A stretch of DNA of 64,000 nt from Streptomyces sp. R21 (GCF_041051975.1 NZ_CP163435.1:372001-436000), one strand, 5' to 3'. Positions 15,232-24,711 are shown, numbered from the stretch's first letter. Numbers and translations: made by a program. Notes: generated from the letters alone by a model not told the origin.

Positions 15232-15830
15232 ACGACGGCCGGTGGTGCGCATCCCGTTCCCTCGAAGCGATGGGGCGCACTCCCGGCCGCGTGTGCGTCG
15301 TACGAGGCCCAGTGCGCTCGAAGCAACGAGATCGTGGCCGCGGCCTCTTGGGATGACGTCGGCCGCCACCCCGACTGCCGGTCCGGCAACGCCGGCCTCC
15401 GCTGGGTGCTCATCCATCTCGTCGAGGAGACCGGACGGCACGCGGGGCACGCGGACATCGTGCCCAGGTCGCCGCTCTTGCCGCTGACAACGACCTTCGT
15501 GCAGCCGTCCCGCCGGCACAGACCGGCGACATACATCTCGAAGTCCTGCCACGACAGCGCGTCGACCTCGGCCATCGACAACTCCCGCGCCCGGGCCTCC
15601 TCCTGTGCCCGCCACTGCCGGTCCTCACCGATCGCGAGGCGGTGCGCGCGCAGCAGCGCCCAGCCGGCCCCGCACACCACGACCGCGCCAAGCACGCCCG
15701 CGAGGACGGGCCACACCGCCGCCCAGTGCCCGGCCGCCCACACCACGGCGACCGCTGCCGCCACCGCGCCCCAGCCCTGCAGCTGCCTGCGCGTCCGCTT
15801 CCTCAAGCGCCGTCGTCGCTGTGCTGCCAT
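15216..15830 (-). pseudogene. Mrr-type restriction-endonuclease-like membrane protein, truncated
   Basis: From ATG 15830 (GGGGGAG upstream) the protein has an Arg-rich start, two hydrophobic segments (about residues 22-60), then L-S-W-Q-D-F-E-M-Y-V-A-G-L-C-R-R-D-G and V-V-S-G-K-S-G-D-L-G. This is the opening of an Mrr_cat PD-(D/E)xK domain, which in intact Streptomyces relatives continues with an Asp and Q-C-K motif. After G-D-L-G the sequence becomes unrelated, so the nuclease core is missing. The 3' end overlaps the SDR end by 16 bases. Confidence 0.6.
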
Positions 15831-15833
15831 CAC

Positions 15834-16110
15834 TCCCCCGCTCCCCCCTGGCCGTGCACCCGCAGTGTGAAAGCCCTCCCCGGCCCCGGCAAGAGGACGT
15901 GGCCGCCGCGCGGAGGCAGGGCGCCTGCTCTGACTCCTGCAGCAGTGGCCCTGACTTCGGCACCGCCCACATCTCCGAGTCCGGCGGACAGAACAAGGTC
16001 GCCCAAACTAAGCGCGGGATCGCCAAAGCCCCTACCGTCAACGGGCTCACCGTCCTCAACGCCCCCCACTTCACAACCATGACCGAACGCACCGACGCCC
16101 GCCCGATCGC
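15834..16110. other. Stretch without a recognisable gene
   Basis: No motif was recognised on either strand between the Mrr-like remnant and the truncated sigma factor; probably the junction of two truncations. Confidence 0.4.
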
Positions 16111-16500
16111 CTACGGCCTGGACGCACACTCCCGCTTCGCTGACTTCATCCAGTTCGCGGCGACGCGTCGCACGGAGGTCAGCAGATAGACGCGTACGGC
16201 GTGCTCGGGACCGGAGCCGCCGCGCACCGCCTGGAGCACGCGGGCGAAGACCTCGGCGGTGAGGTCGTCGGCAGTGTGCGCGTCCCGGCAGCAGGTGCGG
16301 GCGTAGCGGCGCACGGCGTCCGCGTGGCGCCGGTACAGCTCCTCGTACGCCGTGTCGTCACCGGCGCGCATCCGCTCGATCAACGAGGCGTCGGCCGCCG
16401 ACATCTCCAGCGGGGGCGGCAGCACACTGCCCTCGCCGGGATCGCCACCCTGATCCGCAATCGCAGCCTCGAGTGACTCGTCCCGCCCCTCAACACTCAT
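16111..16500 (-). pseudogene. Truncated ECF-type sigma-70 factor
   Basis: ATG 16500 starts a protein with an acidic lead-in, then M-R-A-G-D-D-x-A-Y-E-E-L-Y-R-R-H-A-D-A-V-R-R-Y-A-R and D-D-L-T-A-E-V-F-A-R-V-L, which are sigma regions 1.2-2.2. After V-Y-L-L-T-S-V-R-R-V-A-A-N-W the sequence ends within ~12 residues, so region 4 and the long C-terminal part typical of this Streptomyces group are lost. The start overlaps the stop of the upstream small gene (ATGA), marking it as the last member of the operon. Confidence 0.75.
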
Positions 16501-16678
16501 CGCGAAAAGCCCCCGCCAAACGACTCTCCGTCGAGGACGTTCCGAATCTGCGCGACGTCGTCGTGGTCGATGACGGGGTAGCTCTGCACGATGGTGTCTT
16601 TGGTGTCGGGATCCTCGTACAGCGTGGGGCACTTGCCCTCCTTGCTGTGGTGCCCAGCATGTGGAGCTGTGGGGTCAT
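16497..16678 (-). pseudogene. Small conserved Streptomyces protein, frameshifted
   Basis: ATG 16678 gives M-T-P-Q-L-H-M-L-G. One base appears missing in the following G-run, and the adjacent frame continues G-H-H-S-K-E-G-K-C-P-T-L-Y-E-D-P and V-Q-S-Y-P-V-I-D to a TGA that overlaps the sigma-factor start. This resembles ~60-residue proteins that accompany Streptomyces regulators. A single-base error in sequencing would also explain the break. Confidence 0.5.
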
Positions 16679-16830
16679 GGGTCTGTTTCCCGTCTCATGC
16701 CATGGCGGGGAGCCCCGGCATGGTTTTGTGTCAGTGCTTGGGTAGCGAGGCGTCGTCGCGCGCAATGGCCGGGCCCATACGCGGATGTGCTCGGCGCCAG
16801 GCACCCCTCGGTGCTTGTCGTGTATGCGGG

Positions 16831-17073
16831 TCAGCTGGGCCGGGGGTAGTGGCGAGCGAGTGTCGTCCGCTCCTCTTCCGCCCGTCCGGGGACGAGCCGA
16901 CCGGCTGTTTCCCACTGCCGGGCGAGTTCGGTGAAGATCGGCTCCAGGTCGGGGCGCAGAACCGCTTCATGGCCTCTGTGCCGCGCACGGATGACGGGCG
17001 TGAACCGCATCGTCGTCGTGGCCCCGTCGGGCTCGAAGCCGTTCGGGTCATCGGGTTGGCCTGAGTACGTCAT
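16831..17073 (-). CDS. Small hypothetical protein in the glycosyltransferase operon
   Basis: An 80-residue protein from ATG 17073 (GGAAG upstream). It has an acidic Pro/Gly start, a basic middle (F-T-P-V-I-R-A-R-H-R-G-H-E) and a helical C-terminus (L-E-P-I-F-T-E-L-A-R-Q-W-E-T-A-G). I do not recognise the family. It lies about 200 bases after the glycosyltransferase and 150 bases before the next small gene on the same strand. Confidence 0.5.
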   Translation of the reverse strand: MTYSGQPDDPNGFEPDGATTTMRFTPVIRARHRGHEAVLRPDLEPIFTELARQWETAGRLVPGRAEEERTTLARHYPRPS

Positions 17074-17279
17074 GGTCTTCCTGTTCTCCGTCGGCTGCCC
17101 GCCGGTCAGCCCAGTGATACGCGCGGGCCAGGCCGTACGGTGGCGCGGTGTGCCGGCGGCCTCAGCCGCCGGGACACCGCTGATGAGGGGACTGGGCCCG
17201 TCGGCCCCGGGCCTGGACTCGTGGCTGTGGCCAAGCCTCCAGCGGTCCACAGCTGTGCCGGGGCGAGCTGGAGAGGCCG

Positions 17280-18395
17280 TCAGGTGAGCTGGCAGCCGAG
17301 TTCGTCCAGGGTGCGTGCGGTCGTGGAGAGGGGGTAGCGGGCGGCGTTCGCGTATCCGGCCTGCCGCAGGGCGGGCAACAGTCCGGGGGCGGTCCGCAGC
17401 CGCTCGAGATCGCGGGCGAGGGGAGCGGTGCGGGTGAAGTCGGTCGCCATCCCGGAGCCGGCCAGGGTCTCGGTGAGACCCGGAACAGGCTGGTAGAGGA
17501 CGGGCAGCCCGCAAGCCTGGGCTTCGAGGGTCACCAACCCCATGGCTTCCAGAGCGAGCGCCGGCTTCACCAGCACGTCGTGCTCGGTGAAGGCGCGCCA
17601 CAGCTGCGGGCGTCGCAGCCAGCCGAGGTAGCGGATCCGCACCCCGGCGCGCCGCAGCAGCGGAGCCAGTGCCTGGAACTGGGCCTGGGGGGCGGCGACG
17701 CTCAGCTCGACACCGGGGATCGCGGCCAGGCTGACCAGGTGTGCGGCGCCCGTCTCGGCGGTCAGTCGTCCTGCGTACAGCAGTCGCAGATGGCTCGTCG
17801 AGGAACGGGGCGGCCTGGCAGGCGGGGCGGTCAGCAGGTGGTCGGGGATGCCCCACGGGATGTGAGTGATCTTGCGGCGGTCGATCGGGGCGATCTTGAG
17901 CAGGAGGTCGGCCATCGCAGCGGTGGGCACCACGATGGAGTCGGCGGCCCGTGCGGTCTCGCGCAGGATCTGCATCTGGTCGCGGTGGGCCCTGGCACAG
18001 ATCAGGTCGGCGCCGTGGACGAGGGCGATCCTCGGGTGCGCGGGCAGGACCCTGATCAGGGCCGGGGTGGCGCCGAATGTGAGGTGCTGCAGGTGCAGGA
18101 CGCCGATCCGGGCCGGGTCGAGTGCGGCCGTGAGGACCCTGCGCAGGGCGAGGACGTAGCGGCCGAAGGCCGGGCCGTGAAGGCACTTGCCTGCCACCGA
18201 CAGCAGTTCCAGTCCGCCCGGGAGGCGGAAGCGGGGGTTGGTGGGAGCAAGCATGAAGGCACGGGCCGGAATGAGGGGGCTCTCGCCGGTGTAGAGGCCG
18301 AGGTAGCGTTCGACGCTGCCGCCGGGGCTGCCTGCGGGCAGGTCCATGAAGGTCGCGGCCAGTGGCCGGGACGGTGGAGGGCCAGCGGGGTTCAC
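17280..18395 (-). CDS. GT-B fold glycosyltransferase
   Basis: A 371-residue protein from GTG 18395, which overlaps the upstream stop (GTGA) and so is the likeliest start. The N-terminal domain carries H-L-Q-H-L-T-F-G and L-V-H-G-A-D-L. The C-terminal domain opens L-R-L-L-Y-A-G-R-L-T-A-E-T-G and ends with E-A-M-G-L-V-T-L-E-A-Q-A-C-G-L-P-V, the donor-binding E-x7-E motif of GT4-like enzymes. It is cytosolic. Coupling to an AMP-ligase-like protein and small proteins suggests a specialised pathway rather than cell-wall housekeeping; acceptor and sugar are unknown. Confidence 0.85.
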   Translation of the reverse strand: MNPAGPPPSRPLAATFMDLPAGSPGGSVERYLGLYTGESPLIPARAFMLAPTNPRFRLPGGLELLSVAGKCLHGPAFGRYVLALRRVLTAALDPARIGVLHLQHLTFGATPALIRVLPAHPRIALVHGADLICARAHRDQMQILRETARAADSIVVPTAAMADLLLKIAPIDRRKITHIPWGIPDHLLTAPPARPPRSSTSHLRLLYAGRLTAETGAAHLVSLAAIPGVELSVAAPQAQFQALAPLLRRAGVRIRYLGWLRRPQLWRAFTEHDVLVKPALALEAMGLVTLEAQACGLPVLYQPVPGLTETLAGSGMATDFTRTAPLARDLERLRTAPGLLPALRQAGYANAARYPLSTTARTLDELGCQLT

Positions 18396-18664
18396 CGGGT
18401 GTCCCCTTGGATCTCCTCGTACAGGCCGTACGGCCTGTCCGGGTTCCATGCGGCCGGCCCGGATTCTTGCGGGGCGGCGATGGCCTGATCGGCGTCGATG
18501 ACGAGCGCGAACTCATGGAACGCCACGGTCGTGACCTCGTCGGAGGTGAGTTGTCGTCCTCGGCGAGCCTGCTGAGCGGCGCCGCGGGCCACGAGGGCTG
18601 CCCGCTCGATGTCGTCGAGGGGGTCGTCCTTCAGCACGGTCAGGATCTGCCGCCGGAGCGTCAA
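18392..18664 (-). CDS. Small hypothetical protein between AMP-ligase and glycosyltransferase
   Basis: About 90 residues if read from TTG 18664, which overlaps the upstream stop as TTGA; a GTG near 18628 is an alternative. It includes D-D-I-E-R-A-A-L-V-A-R-G-A-A, an F-H-E-F-A-L-V-I-D-A-D-Q-A block and a C-terminal R-P-Y-G-L-Y-E-E. Mostly helical. Family not recognised. Overlaps at both ends tie it to the operon. Confidence 0.55.
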   Translation of the reverse strand: MTLRRQILTVLKDDPLDDIERAALVARGAAQQARRGRQLTSDEVTTVAFHEFALVIDADQAIAAPQESGPAAWNPDRPYGLYEEIQGDTR

Positions 18665-19413
18665 CGCCCGCTCCCGGCGCTGGGTTCGAGCGGTGTGGCG
18701 ACTGGCTCTCCAGGCTCGTCGGGTGCGGCCGCTGTAGGGGGCGTTAGTCCCACAGGCAGGCATGCTGTGGCGAGGAGCACCGCGCTGAGGCCGTAGGTCC
18801 GACCGTCGGAGGAGAATGCCGGTACAGATTCCGAGGCGTCGTCCACGGCTGCCTCGTCGAACAGCGCCCTGGCGGTCAGGGCCGGATTCTTGCGCAATGC
18901 GCCGTGTGTGAGCGCGGTGCCGCACGAGCCCTTGGCGGCTACTCCCGTGCCGAGCACGACTGCCGGGTCGTCATCGGCACGGTCGACCACGGCGGGGTGG
19001 TGGGGCCAGAAGGCCACCTGGTCGAGGAAGGCGGGGCTGATCGGGACGAGCGTCGTGTCGCCCGTCTCGGCTTCCTGGGGCTGCTCTGCGTCGGGCCCAT
19101 AGAAGACAAGTCGTGCACCGCAGGCGGTGCCGCGGGGTCGCAGTGCAAGCAGCCGGGGCCGCGGGTAGAGCGGCACGACAATGGCCCCGGCGCGCAGAGC
19201 ACCGAAACAGAGGGCGGGAAAGGCCGGGACATTGGGAAGTCTCATCCCCACGCGATCGCCGGGGCGCACGCCGTGGGCGAGCAGTCCGCCGGCCACTCGG
19301 GCGCTGAGCTCGTCCAGCTCGGCATAGCTCAGGACACTCTCGTCGACGCGCACCGCCGGTCGCTGTGGGTGTCGTTCGGCTGCTTGTGCCAGGACAGTGG
19401 CGAGATTGCTCAC
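18661..19413 (-). CDS. Half-length, degenerate AMP-ligase-like protein
   Basis: A 250-residue protein. Its first ~75 residues are a good acyl-CoA-synthetase/adenylation start (L-S-Y-A-E-L-D-E-L-S-A-R-V-A-G-G-L, G-D-R-V-G-M-R-L-P-N). The P-loop signature T-S-G-T-T-G-x-P-K-G is replaced by L-G-T-G-V-A-A-K-G-S-C-G. The C-terminal half with the adenylate-binding motifs is missing, compared with ~500 residues in the family. Overlap with the next gene suggests it is still translated. It could be a non-catalytic relative or a decaying gene. Confidence 0.65.
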   Translation of the reverse strand: MSNLATVLAQAAERHPQRPAVRVDESVLSYAELDELSARVAGGLLAHGVRPGDRVGMRLPNVPAFPALCFGALRAGAIVVPLYPRPRLLALRPRGTACGARLVFYGPDAEQPQEAETGDTTLVPISPAFLDQVAFWPHHPAVVDRADDDPAVVLGTGVAAKGSCGTALTHGALRKNPALTARALFDEAAVDDASESVPAFSSDGRTYGLSAVLLATACLPVGLTPPTAAAPDEPGEPVATPLEPSAGSGR

Positions 19414-19588
19414 GTCAGTTCGCTTTCATGCACGCAGGTCTGATCTTTACGTGACGATCCTCGCAACAGGGACCTGCCGGACACCATGTCGGCATCGACA
19501 CGGTTTTCTGTCCTCGTCGACAACGACCGTGCGGGGATTCAGTCGTTGGGGAGAAACCTGTGACTGACACTGCCCTAGGCTCGGCCAC

Positions 19589-20815
19589 GTGCACGTGACA
19601 GCGTCCAGACGACTGGTGGCCGAACTGGCCAAAATCCTGCTCGGCAGGCTCGATGCCATCGCCGCGGAGATGGCCGAACTGACCTACGAGAACATTGAGT
19701 TCTACCGAACCATGGTGGTGCGCCCGGAGGACCTGCGCGCGTCCATGCGCCACAACTTCCATGGCTCCATCAGCTACCTGGCCGACCCCGACGCGCCGTC
19801 GATTGACCTGTCCGGGCCCGCGGAGACCGGCCGTAAACGCGCTCTGCAAAACGCGCCGTTGCCGGAGATCCTGCGTGCCTACCGCCTGGGCGCCCAACAC
19901 CTCTGGGAGCAACTCCTCCATGAGGCCAGGAAGTTGGGCGGAGACGCGCCCGACGCGCTCCTGGAATCGGCGGGGCAGATTTGGGAGATCTCCGACGCGC
20001 AATCCTCGGTCCTCACCAACGCCTACCGGGAAACGCTCGCGGAACGGATGGTGGAGACCGACCGGCGCCGCTCCGCCCTGGTCGCCGAGCTGATCGACGG
20101 GCCCTCCTCGGACAGCGACACCATCTGGGAGGTCGCACGCATGCTCGACTTCCCGTTCCAGGGATCGTTTCTCGTGGTGACCGCCGAGGCGCTCACCGTC
20201 GGCGATCCGCCACTGCCGGGACTGGACAGCCAACTGCGCGCCCTCGACGTCGCATCGGCGTGGCGTGCGCAGCCGGGTTCCGAGACAGGGGTGCTCTCCT
20301 GCCCGCAACGGCAGCCCGTGGAACGGATCCTCGATGCCGTACGCGCCATCGCGACAGGCCGCGTGGGCGTGAGCCCACTCTACGACCGTCTCGACCAGAC
20401 GAGCCGTGCGCTGCGGTACGCGCAAGTCGCAGCGCAGTCACTGTCCCCAGGCTCCGCGGCGGTGCGCCAGCTCGACGACACACCTCTGACGGAACTGGTG
20501 ATGCACAACCTGGAAACCACTCAGCGCGCCGTCCACCGCATTCTCGGCGGCGTGCTCTCCCTGCCCGAGGATGACCGCACCACTCTGCTCGCCACCGCCC
20601 GAGCGTGGCTCGGAGCACACGGATCGGCGGCCGAGGCGGGACGGGCTCTGTACTGCCACCAGAACACGGTGCGCTACCGCATGCACCGCCTGGAGGAGTT
20701 CCTGCGCGGTCCCCTGGACGACCCGAGGATCGTCGCCGAACTCTCCATGGCACTCGACGCCGTGGGCACCTTCCCCACTCTCCTGGAGCAGCGCCCGTTA
20801 CCGCTTGCTCCCTGA
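19589..20815 (+). CDS. PucR/CdaR-family transcriptional regulator
   Basis: A 408-residue protein from GTG 19589 (weak ribosome site). The C-terminal PucR-type helix-turn-helix is clear: A-A-E-A-G-R-A-L-Y-C-H-Q-N-T-V-R-Y-R-M-H-R-L-E-E. The N-terminal ~170 residues form the helical RsbR-like sensor (L-T-Y-E-N-I-E-F-Y, A-Y-R-L-G-A-Q-H-L-W), followed by a GGDEF-like middle domain without catalytic motifs. It is divergent from the AMP-ligase operon, which starts at 19413, so it may activate that operon. Confidence 0.88.
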   Translation: MHVTASRRLVAELAKILLGRLDAIAAEMAELTYENIEFYRTMVVRPEDLRASMRHNFHGSISYLADPDAPSIDLSGPAETGRKRALQNAPLPEILRAYRLGAQHLWEQLLHEARKLGGDAPDALLESAGQIWEISDAQSSVLTNAYRETLAERMVETDRRRSALVAELIDGPSSDSDTIWEVARMLDFPFQGSFLVVTAEALTVGDPPLPGLDSQLRALDVASAWRAQPGSETGVLSCPQRQPVERILDAVRAIATGRVGVSPLYDRLDQTSRALRYAQVAAQSLSPGSAAVRQLDDTPLTELVMHNLETTQRAVHRILGGVLSLPEDDRTTLLATARAWLGAHGSAAEAGRALYCHQNTVRYRMHRLEEFLRGPLDDPRIVAELSMALDAVGTFPTLLEQRPLPLAP

Positions 20816-21031
20816 CGGACCGATGCAGACCGGAGACCCACCCTGGACAGACGCCGGCTGCGCTGGCAGACCCACCGGGACAATGCCCATCGTGCAATTC
20901 AGTGCCTCCGCCGCCCAGGCGAGAGATGGGATCCCTTCCGGCTCAGCATGGCACTCCTGGGCGAACGCGCTGTGCGGGTCATCGTCCAGCCGGGAGGTGC
21001 TCGGGGTGCTGTGGGCCATCTGACCTTCCAT
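20798..21031 (-). CDS. Possible small protein downstream of the YdeP-like gene
   Basis: A 77-residue frame from ATG 21031 with GGAGA upstream. No family is recognised and it overlaps the PucR 3' end by 18 bases. It has a plausible ribosome site but could be chance. Confidence 0.3.
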   Translation of the reverse strand: MEGQMAHSTPSTSRLDDDPHSAFAQECHAEPEGIPSLAWAAEALNCTMGIVPVGLPAQPASVQGGSPVCIGPSGSKR

Positions 21032-21093
21032 GGTCGTCGTCTCCGCCCAGCCCACGTCGTGGTCCTTCCGCTGTGCGCTTTCGAGTCCGTCTT

Positions 21094-23451
21094 TCAGGCG
21101 GCGGCGGTGATGGTGACCTTTACGTGTTTCATCAGTGGTTGGTCGCTCTGGGTGCTGTAGTCGCCGATCGCGCACAGTACGTTCATCTCCGGCATGTAGC
21201 CGGCCGCGCAGCCGCGGGGGATGTCGTAGGGAATGGCCAGGTAGCCGTTGAGGTGACGGTGGCTTCCGTCCTTGGCGGTGCTGGTGATGTCGACCGGGTC
21301 GAGTTCGGACAGGCCCCGTTCCCGCATGTCGTCCTGGTTCATGAAGACGAGTGTGCGCAGGTTCTTGATGCCCCGGTAGCGGTCGTTGTCGGAGTAGATC
21401 GTCGTGTTCCACTGGTCGTGGGAACGCATGGTGCCCAGCGCCAGGGTGCCCGGGACGGGAACCACGTCGGGCAGAGTGGCGGTGGAGAACTCGGCGCGGC
21501 CCGTCGGGGTGAGGAAGACCAGTTCGCGGGCGGGCTGCTTGATCCGGAACCCGAGCGGCAGGCGCACCCGGCGGTTGCAGTCCTCGAAGCCGTCGAGGGC
21601 CTGGGCCATGGTGTCGCGGATGCGGTCGTAGTCCTCGATGTACCACTCCCAGGGCGTGTTGCTGTCCGGGAGGGCGGCGCGGGCCATGCCGGCGATGATG
21701 GCGGGCTCGGAGAGCAGGTGCGGCGAGGCGGGGCGTTTCATGCCGACGGAGAGATGGACCATGCTCATCGAGTCCTCGACCGAGGTGCTCTGGATGCCGC
21801 CTTTCTGGTGATCCTTCTCGGTCCGGCCCAGGCACGGCAGGATGAGCGCTCGCCGGCCGTGGACGAGGTGGCTGCGGTTCAGCTTGGTACTCACTTGGAC
21901 GGTGAGGTCACACGTGCGCAGTGCCTCGTAGGTGTAGACGGTGTCGGGTGCGGCGAGGGCGAAGTTGCCGCCCATGCCGACGAACACCTTCACATCGCCG
22001 CGGTGCATCGCCTGGATGGTGACGACGGTGTCCAGGCCGTGCTCGCGGGGCGGGTCGATCTTGCAGACCTCGGCCAGGCGGTCCAGGAACTCCTCGGTGG
22101 GCCGGTGGTCGATGCCGCACGTCCGGTTGCCCTGGACATTGCTGTGTCCTCGTACCGGTGACGGTCCGGCTCCCTCCCGGCCCAGATTCCCGCGCAGGAG
22201 AAGGAGGTTGACGATCTCACGGACGGTGTCGACACCGTGTTCGTGCTGGCTGACGCCCAAGCACCAGCTGACGATGCTGCGGTCGGCGTCGCGGTAGACC
22301 TGGGCCGCTTTGAGGATGTCGTCCCGGCCGACACCGGACTGATGCTCGATCTCCTCCCAGGACGTGGCCTCGCACACCGCCCGGTACTCGTCGAAGTACG
22401 CCGTGTGGCGATCGATGAACTCCTGGTCCACGGCCTTGGGATCGGTTCCGGCCCACTCCAGGATCGCCTTGGCCATGCCTCGCAGGAGCGCCATGTCGCC
22501 GCCGATGCGGGGCTGAAGGTTCAGGGTGCTGGTGCGGGTCGCCTTGGAGAGGGCCATGTCCGTGAAGTCGTGCGGCACGATGGTGCGGGTGGCAGCTGCT
22601 TCGACCAGCGGGTTGACGTGCACGATCTGGGCGCCACGACGGTATGCCTCGGCGAGGGCGGTGAGCATCCTGGGCGCGTTCGAGGCGGCGTTGACGCCCA
22701 TGATGAACAGGGCGTCGGTGGCTTCCCAGTCCTTGAGGTCGACGGTCCCCTTGCCGGTGCCCAAGGACGCCTGCATGGCGCGACCGCTGGCCTCGTGGCA
22801 CATGTTCGAGCAGTCGGGCAGGTTGTTCGTGCCCAGTTCGCGGGCCATCAACTGGTACGGAAAGGTGGCTTCGTTCCCGAGGCGGCCGGAGGTGTAGAAC
22901 GACGCCTGGTTCGGATCGTCCAGTTCACGCAGAGCCTGGCCGGCCAGCTCGAACGCGTCGTGCCAGCTGATGGGGACGTAGTGGTCCGACTCCGGGTCGT
23001 AGGCCATCGGTTCGGTCAGCCGGCCCCGGTCCTCCAGGTCGAAGTCGCTCCAGCCGGACAGCTCGGTCACCGAGTGGGCGGCGAAGAATTCGCGGCCCAC
23101 TCGTTTGCGGGTCATCTCCCAGGTGACGTGCTTGATGCCGTTCTCGCAGATGTCCAGGTGAAGGCCCTTGGTGTCATCCGGCCAAGCGCATCCGGGGCAG
23201 TCGAAGCCCTTGTTCTCGTGGTTCATCCGCATGATCGCCCGTGGCCCGTCCACCAGCGCGCCCTCGCTCACCAGCACCCGGCTCACGCTCTTGGCGGCCC
23301 CCCAGCCCGCCGCGGGGTGATGGTAGGGGCTGAATCGCGGTTTCTCTGCAGGAACGGGTCCCACCCGGGGCTCCGGCTGTTGCTGGTCGTCATCGGAGGC
23401 GTTCAAAGGTCTCACCCCTTCGCGACCCGGGCGTGGGCCGATGGCCGTCAC
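21094..23451 (-). CDS. FdhF/YdeP-family molybdopterin oxidoreductase
   Basis: A 785-residue protein, full length for the family. It has F-D-C-P-G-C-A-W-P-D near residue 84 (the family's Cys pair), P-I-S-W-H-D-A-F-E, F-Y-T-S-G-R-L-G-N-E, the molybdopterin-domain blocks G-V-N-A-A-S-N-A-P-R-M and R-G-N-L-G-R-x-G-A-G-P-S-P-V-R-G-H-S-N-V-Q-G, and a C-terminal dinucleotide-binding domain with S-H-D-Q-W-N-T-T. It is related to formate dehydrogenase alpha subunits but acts as a soluble single subunit; E. coli YdeP is linked to acid resistance. No partner subunit is adjacent. GTG 23451 is the longest start; GTG 23412 is also possible. Confidence 0.9.
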   Translation of the reverse strand: MTAIGPRPGREGVRPLNASDDDQQQPEPRVGPVPAEKPRFSPYHHPAAGWGAAKSVSRVLVSEGALVDGPRAIMRMNHENKGFDCPGCAWPDDTKGLHLDICENGIKHVTWEMTRKRVGREFFAAHSVTELSGWSDFDLEDRGRLTEPMAYDPESDHYVPISWHDAFELAGQALRELDDPNQASFYTSGRLGNEATFPYQLMARELGTNNLPDCSNMCHEASGRAMQASLGTGKGTVDLKDWEATDALFIMGVNAASNAPRMLTALAEAYRRGAQIVHVNPLVEAAATRTIVPHDFTDMALSKATRTSTLNLQPRIGGDMALLRGMAKAILEWAGTDPKAVDQEFIDRHTAYFDEYRAVCEATSWEEIEHQSGVGRDDILKAAQVYRDADRSIVSWCLGVSQHEHGVDTVREIVNLLLLRGNLGREGAGPSPVRGHSNVQGNRTCGIDHRPTEEFLDRLAEVCKIDPPREHGLDTVVTIQAMHRGDVKVFVGMGGNFALAAPDTVYTYEALRTCDLTVQVSTKLNRSHLVHGRRALILPCLGRTEKDHQKGGIQSTSVEDSMSMVHLSVGMKRPASPHLLSEPAIIAGMARAALPDSNTPWEWYIEDYDRIRDTMAQALDGFEDCNRRVRLPLGFRIKQPARELVFLTPTGRAEFSTATLPDVVPVPGTLALGTMRSHDQWNTTIYSDNDRYRGIKNLRTLVFMNQDDMRERGLSELDPVDITSTAKDGSHRHLNGYLAIPYDIPRGCAAGYMPEMNVLCAIGDYSTQSDQPLMKHVKVTITAAA

Positions 23452-23763
23452 TGTTTTTCAGGCTATGCCGGTGGATCATGCGATGCCATGCGGTGGAGCG
23501 GCCGTGGTGCGGTAGGCCGCCTCGTACCCCGTGAAACGATCAGAGGTGGATCCTGTCCTTGATCTTTTCCAACCGCTCGTGGAACTCCTCGCGGTGTTCG
23601 GTGTGCTTCTGCCGCAGCAGTGGACACGGCACGCAGGGTCAGCCAGGCGGCCTTGCGGTCACGGTGCGCGCCCTCGCAGTGATCGCGTCGTGCACATCAA
23701 ACCCAACGCGGCACCCAAGCAGGCCATCAACGAGGCCGCTACCGGGGTCACGACATCGCCTTA
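23452..23763. other. Stretch without a recognisable gene
   Basis: Short frames only, no motif recognised. It ends at the TTA target site of the IS5-like element. Confidence 0.4.
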
Positions 23764-24711
23764 GAGGGCAACTGATCTGGTTTACAGGTGATTTGGGGTG
23801 TTCGCAGTGACTGTGGCGACGGCGGGTCGTTGCGTGTCTCGTGAGTTCTCGCCGCCCATATCGCAGTGACGTCTCTGATGCCCGCTGGGCGTTGATCGAG
23901 CCGGTGTTCGTGGCCTGGCGGGCCGCGCGTACCGGTCCGGGAACCGCGGCCCGGGTGCATGATCTGCGAGAGATCGTGAACGCCATCCTCTACGTCAACC
24001 GCACGGGTATCCCGTGGGAGTACCTGCCGCACGACTTCCCTCCATACAAGACCGTCTACGACTACTACGCGAAGTGGGAAGTGGACGGCACCACTCAGCG
24101 AGTGCACGATCTGCTGCGCGCCAAGGTGCGCCGTGCGCAGGGCCGGGCTGCGGCACCATCGGCTGCGGTGATCGATGCCCAGAGCGTAAAGACCTCCGCA
24201 AACGTCGCCGAGGCCAGTCAGGGCATCGACGCCGGCAAGAAGATCAAAGGACGTAAGCGTCACGTGGCTACCGACACACTCGGCCTGGTCCTGGCCGTCA
24301 TCGTCACGGCCGCCTCGGTGCACGACTCCACCGGCGGAAAACGCCTACTCGACGAACTCGCCGCCTCACACCCCAACGTGACCAAAGTCTGGGCCGACGG
24401 CGGATACCAGAACAGCGTCTTCCAGCACGGAGCCGCAAGAGGAATCGACGTCGAGGTCGTGAAACGGCCCACCGCCAAAGGGTTCCAACCCCAGGCGAAA
24501 CGTTGGGTGATCGAGCGAACGTTCGGCTGGCTGATGCAGCACCGGCGCCTCGTCCGAGACTATGAAGCTCTGCCCCAGCGATCCCGCGCCATGGTCCACT
24601 GGGCCATGGCTAACAAAACTAGTCGTGAGCTCACGGGAGAATCCACACCATCCTGGCGAATCGAAACCGACGAATCAGGCAGATCGACCTGAACGTTGAT
24701 CAGATGCTCTC
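23764..24711 (+). mobile_element. Complete IS5-like insertion sequence with TTA duplication
   Basis: 948 bases bounded by imperfect terminal inverted repeats (left gagggcaactgatctggttt; right end reads gagagcatctgatcaacgtt inverted) and flanked by TTA on both sides (23761-23763 and 24712-24714). It carries one intact transposase. The right-hand TTA directly abuts another element that begins at 24715. Confidence 0.8.
23841..24692 (+). CDS. IS5-family DDE transposase, intact
   Basis: A 283-residue transposase from GTG 23841. The DDE triad is visible: Asp in V-I-D-A-Q-S-V-K-T-S, Asp in V-W-A-D-G-G-Y-Q-N, and Glu in V-I-E-R-T-F-G-W-L. The N-terminal domain contains G-I-P-W-E-Y-L-P-H-D-F-P-P. No frameshift or stop is present, so the element could still be mobile. 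Confidence 0.93.
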   Translation: MSSRRPYRSDVSDARWALIEPVFVAWRAARTGPGTAARVHDLREIVNAILYVNRTGIPWEYLPHDFPPYKTVYDYYAKWEVDGTTQRVHDLLRAKVRRAQGRAAAPSAAVIDAQSVKTSANVAEASQGIDAGKKIKGRKRHVATDTLGLVLAVIVTAASVHDSTGGKRLLDELAASHPNVTKVWADGGYQNSVFQHGAARGIDVEVVKRPTAKGFQPQAKRWVIERTFGWLMQHRRLVRDYEALPQRSRAMVHWAMANKTSRELTGESTPSWRIETDESGRST

